A stretch of 64,000 nt of DNA from an uncultured Poribacteria bacterium (GTDB lineage: Bacteria > Poribacteria > WGA-4E > WGA-3G), in NCBI GenBank assembly GCA_951813545.1, contig OX638352.1, positions 3,984,835 to 4,048,834 on the forward strand, read 5' to 3'. The notes beneath the pieces were generated by a model. That model ran no database searches and was not told where the DNA came from. It saw nothing but the letters and a program-made list of their open reading frames with translations. Of this stretch, positions 25,611 to 35,018 are shown piece by piece (the first letter of the stretch is position 1; each line of letters begins with the position of its first letter). A program made the translations under genes and the position numbers.

Positions 25611-26443
25611 CTTTGCGAAATCGTGGTCTAAATAAGCGTATGCACTTCACTATGACGCTTAAACAAACTGGGTATAAACTCACTAACAACCGTATTACAC
25701 TCACATTTCGCAAGTGGGATAAGGGTAAATGGCGATTTGATAAAGTGCCTTATACGTTTCATAAGCACCGCCAGTGGCACGGCACTATCCGTCGTATTAC
25801 AATCAAGCGTGATGCTTGTGGGGACTATTGGATTTGTATTACAACAACCTATACAGAATTCAAACCACTGCCAGCAACAGGTAAGAGCGTTGGGGCAGAC
25901 TTCGGCATGAAAGACGCATACTTGACACTTTCCACGGGTGAGAAGGTGCAACACCCCCAACCTTTGAAACACTCCTTGAACAAACTTCGGTCTCTCAACA
26001 AAGCATTAAGCCGTAAAATCAAAGGTTCTAACGGTTGGTGGCGGTGTGTCAGGCAACTCGCACACCTTTATCGGAAAATCACTAACCAACGCAAAGACTT
26101 TCATTGGCAACTCGCCAGTAAACTTTGTAAACGATTTGATACGATTGCCATTGAAACGTTGAACCTTGACGGCATGAAACGCTTGTGGGGACGGAAAGTC
26201 TCCGACCTTGGCTTCTACCAGTTTGTTGAGATATTGGAATATAAGTGCAGTAAACATAAGCGTTTTTTCAAACAAGTCGGACAATGGACGGCTACAACGA
26301 AACCTTGTAGCGATTGCGGTTTTCACAACCAAAACCTAACATTGAACGACAGGCAGTGGACATGTCCCGAATGTGGTTCACACCACGACAGAGACATAAA
26401 CGCTGCGATAAACATTTTGCGGGCAGGGATAGCCGTCCCCTGA

Positions 26444-26583
26444 CGATATGCCTTGTATCCACTTCTTTCAGGATACAGGGGAAATGCCCGTCGGTGGAGC
26501 GAAAATAAGACGGTGGACGCTTTGAGTAAACCGCAGTCGCTATGAAACCGAAGCCCACGCCTTTAGGCGTTGGGTGCTATCAC
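26444..26583 (+). ncRNA. Right end of tnpB element, likely omega-RNA scaffold region
   Basis: The 140 bases behind tnpB contain a hairpin TGTATCC...GGATACA and the terminal hairpin at 26554-26574. In IS605-type elements this end encodes the scaffold of the TnpB guide RNA, and the guide is the flanking DNA just past the end, here AGTTGTACCCTACTG from 26584. Since tnpB is broken here, an RNA could act only with TnpB made elsewhere. Assignment is by position and by hairpin. Confidence 0.5.
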
Positions 26584-26639
26584 AGTTGTACCCTACTGAT
26601 AACTCTCACTGCAAGGCAAACCGACAACTGATAACCAAT

Positions 26640-28247
26640 ATGGCAAGAAAGAAATCAGACACAAACACAAATAAAAACGGCGCAACGCTCGGTTTTGAAG
26701 CGACCTTATACCAAGCAGCTGACAAACTCCGCAATAACATGGATGCTGCTGAATACAAGCATGTAGTGTTAGGGTTGATCTTCCTCAAATACATCTCGGA
26801 CACTTTTGAGGAAAAGTACAACCTCCTTCTTGAAGAGTTTGCCAATCCTCAGAGTGAATTCTATATTAAAGAGGAAATTGACCGTTTTGAGTACGCAGAG
26901 GACAGGGATGAATACTTGGCAGAAAACATCTTTTACGTGCCACAAGAGGCTCGCTGGTCACATTTACAAGCAAACGCCAAGCAACCAGAAATTGGAACAT
27001 TGATTGATAACGCAATGCTTGCAATTGAAAAGGAGAACCCTCGGCTCAAAGGTGTTCTGCCTAAAAACTATGCGCGGCCCGGGCTTGACAAACAACGCCT
27101 CGGTGAACTCGTTGATCTTATCGGTACAATCGGTTTAGGTGAAGAAGAGAATCGCTCAAAGGATATATTGGGCAGAGTTTACGAATACTTCCTTTCACAA
27201 TTTGCCAGTGCTGAAGGTAAAAGAGGCGGTCAGTTCTACACACCCCGCTGCGTCGTGCAGCTGCTTGTTGAGATGCTCGCGCCATATCAAGGACGGATTC
27301 TTGATCCGTGCTGCGGCTCAGGTGGCATGTTTGTCCAGAGCGAAGCGTTCGTCGAAGCACACGGCGGACAGCGCGACGACATCTCCATCTACGGGCAGGA
27401 GTCCAATCCAACAACGCGTCAATTGGCACTAATGAATCTCGCGATTCGCGGGATTGAGGCGAATCTCGGACAGGAACACGCTGACAGTTTTCACGACGAT
27501 ATGCATCCAGATCTGAAAGTTGATTACATCCTCGCCAATCCGCCGTTCAACAGCAGCGATTGGGGTGGTGACCGGTTACGTGAAGATAAACGTTGGGTCT
27601 ACGGCACACCACCTCCTGGCAACGCCAACTTTGCTTGGGTACAACACTTTATCTATCACCTCGCCCCGAACGGCATCGCCGGATTTGTGTTGGCGAACGG
27701 TTCGATGAGTAGCAACACCGCAACCGAAGGCGAAATTCGCAAGAACATCGTTGAAGCTGACTTAGTAGATTGCATGGTAGCGTTGCCCGGGCAACTTTTC
27801 TATTCCACACAGATTCCGGTTTGTCTCTGGTTCATAGCAAGAAATAAAAACAGTAATCGCTTTCGCAAGCGAACAGGCGAAACGCTTTTTATAGATGCTC
27901 GTAGGTTAGGGAAGATGATTGACCGCGTACATCGCGAGTTAACGCATTCCGAAATGACGCGAATTGCCGAAACCTATCACGCATGGCGCGGCGATGAAGG
28001 CGCAAGTGAATATGCCGACGTACCAGGATTCTGCAAAGGCACCACACTTACAGAAATCCAAGAAAACGGTAACGTCCTAACTCCGGGACGCTACGTCGGC
28101 GCAGAAGTGCAAGAAGAGGACGACGAACAATTTGAAGACATAATGGCAAACCTGACTGAGAAATTAACCGAACAGATGGCAGAGGCAAGGCGATTGGATG
28201 ATGCTATTGCGAAGAATTTGCAAATGCTCGGATTTGGAGATGAATAA
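26640..28247 (+). CDS. hsdM: Type I restriction-modification system methyltransferase subunit
   Basis: A 535-residue N6-adenine DNA methyltransferase. The HsdM N-terminal helical domain covers about residues 15-175, followed by RGGQFYTPRCVVQLLVEML, motif I DPCCGSGGMF (222-231) and motif IV NPPF (300-303). It methylates the recognition site chosen by HsdS. The start is ATG 26640; upstream in-frame codons back to 26574 lie in repeat DNA and element end. The tnpB element ends only about 57 bases upstream, so the operon's own promoter may have been displaced. Confidence 0.96.
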   Translation: MARKKSDTNTNKNGATLGFEATLYQAADKLRNNMDAAEYKHVVLGLIFLKYISDTFEEKYNLLLEEFANPQSEFYIKEEIDRFEYAEDRDEYLAENIFYVPQEARWSHLQANAKQPEIGTLIDNAMLAIEKENPRLKGVLPKNYARPGLDKQRLGELVDLIGTIGLGEEENRSKDILGRVYEYFLSQFASAEGKRGGQFYTPRCVVQLLVEMLAPYQGRILDPCCGSGGMFVQSEAFVEAHGGQRDDISIYGQESNPTTRQLALMNLAIRGIEANLGQEHADSFHDDMHPDLKVDYILANPPFNSSDWGGDRLREDKRWVYGTPPPGNANFAWVQHFIYHLAPNGIAGFVLANGSMSSNTATEGEIRKNIVEADLVDCMVALPGQLFYSTQIPVCLWFIARNKNSNRFRKRTGETLFIDARRLGKMIDRVHRELTHSEMTRIAETYHAWRGDEGASEYADVPGFCKGTTLTEIQENGNVLTPGRYVGAEVQEEDDEQFEDIMANLTEKLTEQMAEARRLDDAIAKNLQMLGFGDE

Positions 28248-28259
28248 GAGGGAAAGATA

Positions 28260-28508
28260 ATGACAGTTAAAGAATTAATGGAATTTCTCGAAAAATATCC
28301 GGACGATTTACGAGTTGTTGTCAACGGCTATGAGGACGGCTATGACGACATCTTGCCAGAACGGATTGTCACCAGAAAAATAGAGTTGGACGCTGGAACC
28401 CCTGACTGGGAAGGACAACACGGCGATCCGCCCTATGAGAGTGAAGAAACAACTGATGACACCAAAATTGTAGAGGCTGTGGTTTTCTGCCGCGCTCCGT
28501 ATTATTAA
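28260..28508 (+). CDS. Small acidic protein between hsdM and hsdS
   Basis: An 82-residue protein beginning MTVKELMEFLEKYPDDLRVVVNGYEDGYDD. Short proteins that start with an almost identical helix-strand pattern occur in phage and accessory regions, but no function is known to me. It is very acidic and has no membrane segment. It lies 12 bases after hsdM and 22 before hsdS, so it is certainly translated from the hsd operon if real. It may be an accessory or control protein of the system; this is inference. Confidence 0.7.
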   Translation: MTVKELMEFLEKYPDDLRVVVNGYEDGYDDILPERIVTRKIELDAGTPDWEGQHGDPPYESEETTDDTKIVEAVVFCRAPYY

Positions 28509-28530
28509 AAATAATTCTCAGAGATAGATT

Positions 28531-29868
28531 ATGACATTTGATTTTCCCGATGGATGGCAACTTCAATCTATCGAGGATAGCATGAAAGCGATTATTGATT
28601 ATCGCGGTAAGACCCCGCGCAAAACGCCTTCTGGTGTTCCGCTAATTACGGCGAAAATCGTCAAAGATGGTCGGATAATGCCTCCCACTGAATTCATCGC
28701 TGCCGAAGGTTATGATTCATGGATGAATCGGGGACTACCAGCCCCCGGTGATGTCGTCATGACGACTGAAGCTCCTTTGGGCGAGATTGCACAAATTGAT
28801 AATCGTAAAGTTGCGCTTGGTCAACGACTCATCACTCTGAGAGGCAAACCAGATGTGTTAAACAATACTTACCTGAAGTTTGCGATGCAAGCAGCGTTTG
28901 TGCAAAACCAGTTGAAGGCAAGATCCACAGGCACTACTGTTTTGGGCATTTCTCAACGTGAACTTAGAAAGGTTGAAATTCCACTTCCGCCGCTGTCTGA
29001 ACAACGCCGCATCGCTCACATCCTCGGCACGCTTGACAAAAAAATAGAACTCAACCGACAGATGAATGAAACATTGGAGGCAACGGCGCGGGCAATTTTC
29101 AAGTCATGGTTTGTGAACTTTGACCCCGTGAAAGCAAAGTTAGAGGGGCGCAAACCTGCATGCATGGACACCGAAACCGCTGATTTATTTCCATCCTCGT
29201 TCCAAGATTCTCCGTTGGAAAAAATCCCAGGAGGTTGGGGAATGGAAAAGATTGGCAATCTTGTTGAAATTGTCAAAGGAAAATCTTATAGAAGTAGTGA
29301 ACTTGCAGAATCAGACACTGCTTTGGTTACACTAAAATCAATTATGCGCGGTGGTGGTTACCGTCCAGATGGTTTGAAACCTTATACTGGCAAATATAAA
29401 CCTGAACAGATTATTACCCCTGGTGAACTTGTTGTTTCCTACACTGATGTCACACAAGAAGCGGAGGTTGTCGGCAAACCTGCAATTGTGCGAGGGGACG
29501 AAAAATATCAAACGCTCGTTGCATCTTTGGATTTAGGTATTATCCGCCCCTTGGAACCAACAGTTTCCATTTTGTTTCTCTATTGCCTTTTTCGAGAGAG
29601 GCGTTTTCAATCTCATATCTATGGATACGCTGATGGAACAACGGTCTTACATTTAAGCAAAGATGGTGTACCGAACTATCAATTTGCCTTACCCCCAGAA
29701 AAAATACGAAGTCTTTTTGATTCCGTTGCAGAACCACTTTTCGCAAAAATTGAATCTAACGAAAATGAATCCCGCACACTCGCTCAAACCCGAAACAGGC
29801 TGCTACCAAAACTATTGTCCGGTGAAATCCGCGTAGACGATGCAAAAGAGATGTTGGAGGGAACTTAG
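28531..29868 (+). CDS. hsdS: Type I restriction-modification system specificity subunit
   Basis: A 445-residue HsdS of usual length with two target recognition domains. TRD1 covers about residues 1-150 and ends in the conserved LPPLSEQRRIAHILGTLDKKIELNRQMNETLEATARAIFKSWFVNFDPVKAK spacer helix; TRD2 covers about 225-400 and ends in a second conserved helix (NESRTLAQTRNRLLPKLLSGEIRV). The TRDs determine the two halves of the DNA site. The target sequence cannot be derived from this. It ends directly before the ATPase start (TAG ATG). Confidence 0.95.
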   Translation: MTFDFPDGWQLQSIEDSMKAIIDYRGKTPRKTPSGVPLITAKIVKDGRIMPPTEFIAAEGYDSWMNRGLPAPGDVVMTTEAPLGEIAQIDNRKVALGQRLITLRGKPDVLNNTYLKFAMQAAFVQNQLKARSTGTTVLGISQRELRKVEIPLPPLSEQRRIAHILGTLDKKIELNRQMNETLEATARAIFKSWFVNFDPVKAKLEGRKPACMDTETADLFPSSFQDSPLEKIPGGWGMEKIGNLVEIVKGKSYRSSELAESDTALVTLKSIMRGGGYRPDGLKPYTGKYKPEQIITPGELVVSYTDVTQEAEVVGKPAIVRGDEKYQTLVASLDLGIIRPLEPTVSILFLYCLFRERRFQSHIYGYADGTTVLHLSKDGVPNYQFALPPEKIRSLFDSVAEPLFAKIESNENESRTLAQTRNRLLPKLLSGEIRVDDAKEMLEGT

Positions 29869-31095
29869 ATGCCTCAACAGACCGTTCCGCACATTGAATT
29901 ACTGCGTGTGAAAAACTATCGCGCGTTACATAATATAGAATTAAAACAACTCAAACCGCTGTCAGTATTCTTGGGAGCAAACGGTAGCGGTAAATCAACA
30001 CTTTTTGATGTGTTTGCGTTTCTCGCTGAATGTTTCACAGTCGGGTTGCGTCAAGCATGTAACAAGAGAGGAGGACTTAAGGAACTGCGGACACGAGGCT
30101 CTGATGGACCGATTGAATTTGAGTTGAAATATAGAGAGAAACCTAAAACACCGGTTATCACCTACCACCTGTCTATTGATGAAGATCCTATGAAAGACCC
30201 TTTTGTTGAAACCGAATGGCTGCAATGGCGGCTCGGTAGTAGGAGAAAACCGGTTCGTTTTCTCAATTTTCATCAAGGCCGCGGAACTGTCGTCGCCGGT
30301 AAAACACCGGATGAGGCGGACGAACGGATCAATGAGCAGCTTGACGACCCGTCGGTCCTCGCTGTCAATATGCTGGGGCAGTTGGCAAGACATCCCCGCG
30401 TGAGTGCTCTTCGCCGCTTTATTACAGACTGGCACCTCTCCGACCTTTCTACTGATGCTACACGCCAAGCAACCGACGATGGACCGCAAAAGCGATTGTC
30501 CGCAACAGGGGACAACCTGCCCAACGTTATCCAGTATCTGCAGGAAAGATACCCAGAACGTTTGGAAAAAATTATCACTTCTCTGTCAAATCAGGTGCCC
30601 CGCTTAGAAAAGGTTGACACGGAATTAATGATGAGTGGTCATCGCCTGCTAAAGATTAAAGATGCCCCGTTTGACCAACCCATCTTGGCGAAGTTCGCCT
30701 CCGATGGCACATTGAAGCTGCTGTCGTACCTGACACTGTTTCATGATCCACAACCGCCGCAACTAATTGGTATTGAAGAGCCTGAGAATTATCTACACCC
30801 GCGTCTGCTGACGGGTTTGGTCGGAGAATGCCTTGAGGTGTTAATGTTCTCTCAACTCATAATTACCACACACTCACCCCGTTTTGTCAATGAACTTCGT
30901 GCTGAGGAAGTGTGGGTACTCTATCGGGATGAGCAAGGCTTCACGGTCTGCAAACGCGCATCAGAGATGTTAGGAATCAAAGAATTTATGGAAAGTGAGG
31001 GGAAGTTGGGAGAACTCTGGATGGAAGGTTACTTTGAATTTGGTGATCCATTGACCAATGCGGGCGGTCCAAAGCGAGGTGGACGTGCATCTTGA
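29869..31095 (+). CDS. AAA_21-type ATPase embedded in the hsd operon
   Basis: A 408-residue ABC/SMC-like ATPase. The Walker A motif is GANGSGKST (residues 36-44), the Walker B region is LIGIEEPENYLHPRL near residue 300 and ITTHSPRFVNEL is the switch/D-loop region, all typical of the AAA_15/AAA_21 family used in OLD, PARIS and related defence systems. The start is directly adjacent to the hsdS stop, and its end overlaps the start of a TOPRIM-like DUF4276 gene by 11 bases. The ATPase plus TOPRIM pair is the layout of PARIS-like or OLD-like systems; a link to the restriction system is inferred. Confidence 0.88.
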   Translation: MPQQTVPHIELLRVKNYRALHNIELKQLKPLSVFLGANGSGKSTLFDVFAFLAECFTVGLRQACNKRGGLKELRTRGSDGPIEFELKYREKPKTPVITYHLSIDEDPMKDPFVETEWLQWRLGSRRKPVRFLNFHQGRGTVVAGKTPDEADERINEQLDDPSVLAVNMLGQLARHPRVSALRRFITDWHLSDLSTDATRQATDDGPQKRLSATGDNLPNVIQYLQERYPERLEKIITSLSNQVPRLEKVDTELMMSGHRLLKIKDAPFDQPILAKFASDGTLKLLSYLTLFHDPQPPQLIGIEEPENYLHPRLLTGLVGECLEVLMFSQLIITTHSPRFVNELRAEEVWVLYRDEQGFTVCKRASEMLGIKEFMESEGKLGELWMEGYFEFGDPLTNAGGPKRGGRAS

Positions 31096-31704
31096 ATTTT
31101 TGTTAGAAGAGCCTTCCGCAGAAGAAGAACTATCTTACCAAAGATTCTTTCAGGAAATACCAGTTCCGATTTTTTCGTCTTTAAAGGTAAAGAACATCTA
31201 CTTAAGAAACTGCCAGCGCGATTGAAAACCTATCGCCAATCGATACCCGGCGATTGGCGAATTATTGTGCTTATTGATGAAGACCGAAGAGACTGCCACG
31301 AACTGAAGGCATATTTAGAAAGAGCAGCACACGAGGCGGGGTTTGTCACGAAATCCAGCGCGGCTCCAAACGAAGATTTTCGAGTCGTCAACCGGTTAGC
31401 AATTGAGGAATTAGAGGCGTGGTTCTTTGGAGATGTTGAGGCTTTGCATACGGCTTATCCAAGAATTCCGAAAACCCTCCAATATCAGAGAAAATACCGG
31501 AATCCTGACGCAATTCAGGGTGGGACTTATGAGGCGTTGGAACGTTTGCTGATACGACAAAACTACTTTAGAGAACGGATACCTAAACCTACAGTAGCGC
31601 AGAACATTGCACAACACATGGAACCTCATCGAAATAGATCAAAAAGTTTTCAGGTGTTCGTTGAAGGGCTCAAAGCATGCGTAGGAGAGGAATCGTTGGT
31701 GTAA
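31085..31704 (+). pseudogene. DUF4276 (TOPRIM-like) protein with a frameshift
   Basis: The N-terminus is read from a GTG at 31085 as (M)HLEFLLEEPSAEE, the usual start of DUF4276. Continuing in that frame gives a stop at 31222-31224 with unrelated residues. Shifting by -1 near 31121-31130 gives RTILPKIL...FFVFKGKEHLLKKLPARLKTYRQ, which is the expected continuation and runs through VLIDEDRRDC (Asp-x-Asp) to 31704. Thus one base appears lost in the GAAGAAGAAC run, or the ribosome shifts there. The acidic EE and DED positions fit a TOPRIM nuclease. The second frame alone could start only at TTG 31222. Confidence 0.8.
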
Positions 31705-31722
31705 CTTGGTTAGGACAATAAT

Positions 31723-34700
31723 ATGAATCTTAACAAGATTTACGAATCCAATATAGAAGAAGCCTCTCTCAACTGGCTCGCTGACTTGGGTTATACCGTT
31801 TTACACGGTCCCGACATTGCCCCGGATACGCCTGATGCTGAACGTTCCGCTTACAACGAAGTCATCTTAATCAACCGTCTGCAAGATGCCGTTGCTCGTC
31901 TAAATCCAAACATACCTGCCAATGCACAGCAAGATGCGATCAGAAAAGTGCTTAACCCAGATTTCACCGCGTTGGTTCAGAACAACCGAGCATTTCATCT
32001 GATGCTGGTTGACGGTATAGAGGTTGAATATCGGCAGCCAGACGGTATAATCCGCGGTGAACGCGTGCGATTAATTGATTTTGATACGCCAGAAAACAAC
32101 GACTGGCTGGCAGTTAACCAGTTCACAATGGTAGAAACAAGCGAACGCCGTCCGGATATTGTGCTGTTTATCAACGGACTTCCTTTAGCCGTGATTGAAC
32201 TCAAAAACCCAACCGATGAAAAAGCCACTGTCTTAACTGCCTTTCGCCAAATCCAAACCTACAAACAGGAAATCCCTACGCTGTTTACCTACAACGAAGC
32301 GATTGTCATTTCTGATGGATTAGAGGCTCGTATCGGATCTTTAACCGCCGATACGGAGTGGTTTCTACCGTGGCGAACAATCGAAGGGGAGGACGAGGCA
32401 TCATCAACCGAATTAGAGTTAGAGGTATTGGTTAAGGGAGCCTTTGAGAAGCACCGCTTTCTGCGTTATCTTAAACACTTCATCGTTTTTGAAGAAACCG
32501 AGGGTGGGACAATTGCGAAAAAAATCGCCGGTTATCATCAATTTCACGCCGTTCAAACAGCGGTGGAGACGACCCTAAAAGCATCACATCCAGAAGGAGA
32601 TCAACAATGCGGCGTTGTTTGGCATACGCAAGGCTCCGGCAAAAGCCTGACGATGGCATTTTACGCTGGCAGCATCGTTCAACATCCGCAGATGGAGAAC
32701 CCGACCCTTGTCGTTATCACTGACACAAATGACCTTGACGACCAACTGTTCGGAACATTCGCCCGATGTCACCAACTTCTACGACAAACACCCGCACAAG
32801 CACAGAGCAGACGACACTTACGGGAACTTTTGAAAGTCGCATCTGGTGGCGTGATCTTTACTACGGTTCAAAAGTTTTTTCCTGAAGATGAAGAAACCCG
32901 TTTTCCGCAATTGTCTGATCGGCGCAACATTGTCCTTATCGCTGACGAAGCGCACCGTAGCCAATACGGCTTTATTGACGGATTTGCCCGCCATATACGC
33001 GATGCACTTCCCAACGCCTCTTTTATCGGCTTTACCGGCACGCCGATTGAATTGACAGATCGTAATACCGTTGCTGTTTTTGGGGATTACATTAGCGTCT
33101 ACGACATCCAACATGCGGTTCAGGATGGTGCGACTGTTCCAATTTACTATGAAAGCCGCCTCGCTAAAATTGAACTTGACGAGGACGAAAAGCCTCACAT
33201 TGATCCAGAATTTGAGGAAGTGACCGAAACAGAGGAGACAACACAAAAGGAAAGACTCAAAACTAAATGGGCACAACTTGAAGCATTGGTCGGAACCGAA
33301 AAACGACTGGGGCTTATTGCCGATGATATAATCGCACACTTTGAAGAACGGTTAGAAACAATGGATGGCAAGGGGATGATTGTCTGTATGAGCCGTCGCA
33401 TCTGTGTTGACCTTTACGATGCGATTGTCAAACGCCGTCCGAAATGGCACAATGACGATGACAAAAAAGGCAAAATAAAAGTTGTGATGACAGGATCATC
33501 TTCTGATGACGAATCATGGCAGCCGCATATCCGAAACAAGAAACCACGAGAAGAAATGGCAATTCGATTCAAAAATCCCGATGACCCGCTGAAATTTGTC
33601 ATTGTCCGTGATATGTGGCTCACCGGATTTGACGCGCCGAGTCTTCACACCATGTATGTAGACAAGCCAATGCGTGGACACAGTCTGATGCAGGCGATTG
33701 CCCGTGTCAATCGCGTATACAGCGACAAACCCGGCGGTTTGATTGTAGACTACATCGGGCTTGCTTACCATCTAAAACAGGCATTACAGAATTACACTGG
33801 AAGTGGTGGAAAAGGAAATGCTACCGTTAATAAAGCTGATGCTGTTGCTGTGATGCTGGAGAAATACGAGATCTGCTGCGGACTTTTTCACGGCTTTGAT
33901 TGGTCATCTTGGACGACTGGAAACGCTGAGGATCGGATTAGATTACTACCGTCAGCACAAGAACATATATTGGCACAAAAAGAAGGTAAAGAGCGTTTAT
34001 TAGGCGTGGTTACTGAGCTATCTAAAGCGTTTGCCTTGGCTGTCCCACATGAAAAAACAACTGAGATTCGCGACGATGTCGCCTTTTTTCAGGCGGTAAG
34101 AAGCGTTTTGGCAAAACCCTCAACGACTGAAGAAGCACAGGCTGAAATGACAGAACAGGCGATTAAGCAGTTAGTATCCAAAGCGGTCATTTCTGAAAGA
34201 GTGGTTGACATCTTTACTGCAGCAGGATTGGAGAAGCCCGATGTCTCAATTCTCTCCGATGAATTCCTTGCAGAAGTCCGGGATTTACCCCATAAAAACG
34301 TGGCGGTTGAACTTTTAGAGAGGCTGCTGAATGATGAAATTAGAACTCGCTCACAGAAAAATGTTGTACAAGGACGCTCATTTGCGAGTATGCTGGAACA
34401 CTCAATTCGCACCTACCAGAATCGGGCAATTGAAGCAGCACAAGTAATTGAAGAACTCATCCAAATCGCAAAAGAGATGCGTCAAGCACAAGAACGGGGT
34501 GATAATTTAGGGCTTTCAGATCAAGAATTGGCATTCTATGATGCACTTGAAACTAACGATAGCGCGGTCAAAGTACTTGGTGATGAGACCTTGAAAACCA
34601 TTGCGATTGAGCTTGTGGACAGTGTTCGGAGAAACTTAACCATTGACTGGACACTTAAAGAGAGTGTTCGCGCGAAGCTCAGATTAGGGGTGAAGCGCAT

Positions 34701-34797
34701 CCTTCGTAAACACCGTTATCCACCCGATAAACAGGAAAAAGCTGCCGAAACCGTTTTGGAGCAGGCAGAGGTGTTGTGTAAGGATTGGGCAGCGTAG
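31723..34797 (+). CDS. hsdR: Type I restriction-modification system restriction subunit
   Basis: A 1024-residue motor/endonuclease subunit. The N-terminal nuclease domain holds PDIVLFINGLPLAVIELKNP (Asp145, Glu159, Lys161). The helicase domain follows with HTQGSGKS (Walker A, about 301-308), IADEAHRSQYG (motif II, DEAH), GFTGTP, MSRRICVDLY and a late motif VDKPMRGHSLMQAIARVNRVY. The C-terminal region is helical and probably binds the methyltransferase complex. It cleaves unmethylated DNA after translocation. It starts 19 bases after the DUF4276 stop and completes the operon. Confidence 0.97.
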   Translation: MNLNKIYESNIEEASLNWLADLGYTVLHGPDIAPDTPDAERSAYNEVILINRLQDAVARLNPNIPANAQQDAIRKVLNPDFTALVQNNRAFHLMLVDGIEVEYRQPDGIIRGERVRLIDFDTPENNDWLAVNQFTMVETSERRPDIVLFINGLPLAVIELKNPTDEKATVLTAFRQIQTYKQEIPTLFTYNEAIVISDGLEARIGSLTADTEWFLPWRTIEGEDEASSTELELEVLVKGAFEKHRFLRYLKHFIVFEETEGGTIAKKIAGYHQFHAVQTAVETTLKASHPEGDQQCGVVWHTQGSGKSLTMAFYAGSIVQHPQMENPTLVVITDTNDLDDQLFGTFARCHQLLRQTPAQAQSRRHLRELLKVASGGVIFTTVQKFFPEDEETRFPQLSDRRNIVLIADEAHRSQYGFIDGFARHIRDALPNASFIGFTGTPIELTDRNTVAVFGDYISVYDIQHAVQDGATVPIYYESRLAKIELDEDEKPHIDPEFEEVTETEETTQKERLKTKWAQLEALVGTEKRLGLIADDIIAHFEERLETMDGKGMIVCMSRRICVDLYDAIVKRRPKWHNDDDKKGKIKVVMTGSSSDDESWQPHIRNKKPREEMAIRFKNPDDPLKFVIVRDMWLTGFDAPSLHTMYVDKPMRGHSLMQAIARVNRVYSDKPGGLIVDYIGLAYHLKQALQNYTGSGGKGNATVNKADAVAVMLEKYEICCGLFHGFDWSSWTTGNAEDRIRLLPSAQEHILAQKEGKERLLGVVTELSKAFALAVPHEKTTEIRDDVAFFQAVRSVLAKPSTTEEAQAEMTEQAIKQLVSKAVISERVVDIFTAAGLEKPDVSILSDEFLAEVRDLPHKNVAVELLERLLNDEIRTRSQKNVVQGRSFASMLEHSIRTYQNRAIEAAQVIEELIQIAKEMRQAQERGDNLGLSDQELAFYDALETNDSAVKVLGDETLKTIAIELVDSVRRNLTIDWTLKESVRAKLRLGVKRILRKHRYPPDKQEKAAETVLEQAEVLCKDWAA

Positions 34798-34906
34798 GAG
34801 ATAGAAAACAATCCGTTTTGAGGGCTAAGGTAATCCTTTTTTGCTTCTATTCAGCAGATATTGCATGTCCCAAAACTGGATAGTTCCTAAAAAGGCACTA
34901 AAAATC

Positions 34907-34935
34907 TTGACAAAGTTTTTAAAAACAACTATATT
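34907..34935 (+). promoter_or_regulatory. Consensus promoter for the STAS gene
   Basis: TTGACA (34907-34912), 17 bases, TATATT (34930-34935). The start codon at 35019 follows after a leader of about 75 bases, with AAGAAAGGAAAA as ribosome site. Confidence 0.75.
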
Positions 34936-35018
34936 AACCTATTGAAAATTTCTTCGTTAGGGCATAATGCATAAGCCCCTATTAATTCTTAACGCAAACG
35001 ATTAAGAAAGGAAAATAG

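Larger units (their letters stand above)
24417..25644. mobile_element. IS3-family insertion sequence inside tnpB
   Basis: The ends at 24417-24438 and 25623-25644 are 22-base imperfect inverted repeats (19 matches) sharing the core TTTAGACCAC, with TG at the left and CA at the right, as usual for IS3. Length 1228 bases. No clean 3-5 base target duplication is visible. It carries orfA and orfB with a -1 frameshift site. Confidence 0.85.
24093..26443 (+). pseudogene. tnpB: IS605-type TnpB, split by an IS3-family insertion
   Basis: Residues 1-108 are encoded at 24093-24416 and the remainder at about 25645-26443; joined, the sequence runs PRHKFKSM-(Y/H)-FTMTLKQTGYKL, a normal TnpB order. The C-terminal piece has the RuvC blocks GADFGMKDAY (Asp) and IAIETLNLDGMK (Glu) and the zinc ribbon CSDCGF...CPECGSHHDRDINAAINI, ending the nuclease with its last Asp. 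TnpB is an RNA-guided DNA nuclease and a relative of Cas12. All catalytic residues survive, so the gene was probably functional until the IS3 entered. Neither part alone should be active. Confidence 0.88.
23866..26583. mobile_element. IS200/IS605-type tnpB element, interrupted by an IS3 element
   Basis: Left and right ends carry matching hairpins with the same loop core: CCCAATCCTTTAGGTTTGGG (23884-23903) and CCCACGCCTTTAGGCGTTGG followed by G (26554-26574). TTTAC (23861-23865) lies at the left junction and the right junction is near ATCAC (26579-26583). No tnpA is present, so mobility would need a Y1 transposase in trans. Without the inner IS3 the element is about 1490 bases. End positions are estimates from the hairpins. 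Confidence 0.7.

Noticed and set aside
24414..25650. ATGTAC/ATGCAC as IS3 target duplication
   Set aside because: It overlaps the inverted repeat at the right end and is not identical, so it cannot be a clean duplication.
25613..26443. Independent gene starting in the IS3 tail
   Set aside because: It is the C-terminal part of the interrupted tnpB; its first residues come from the IS3 end.
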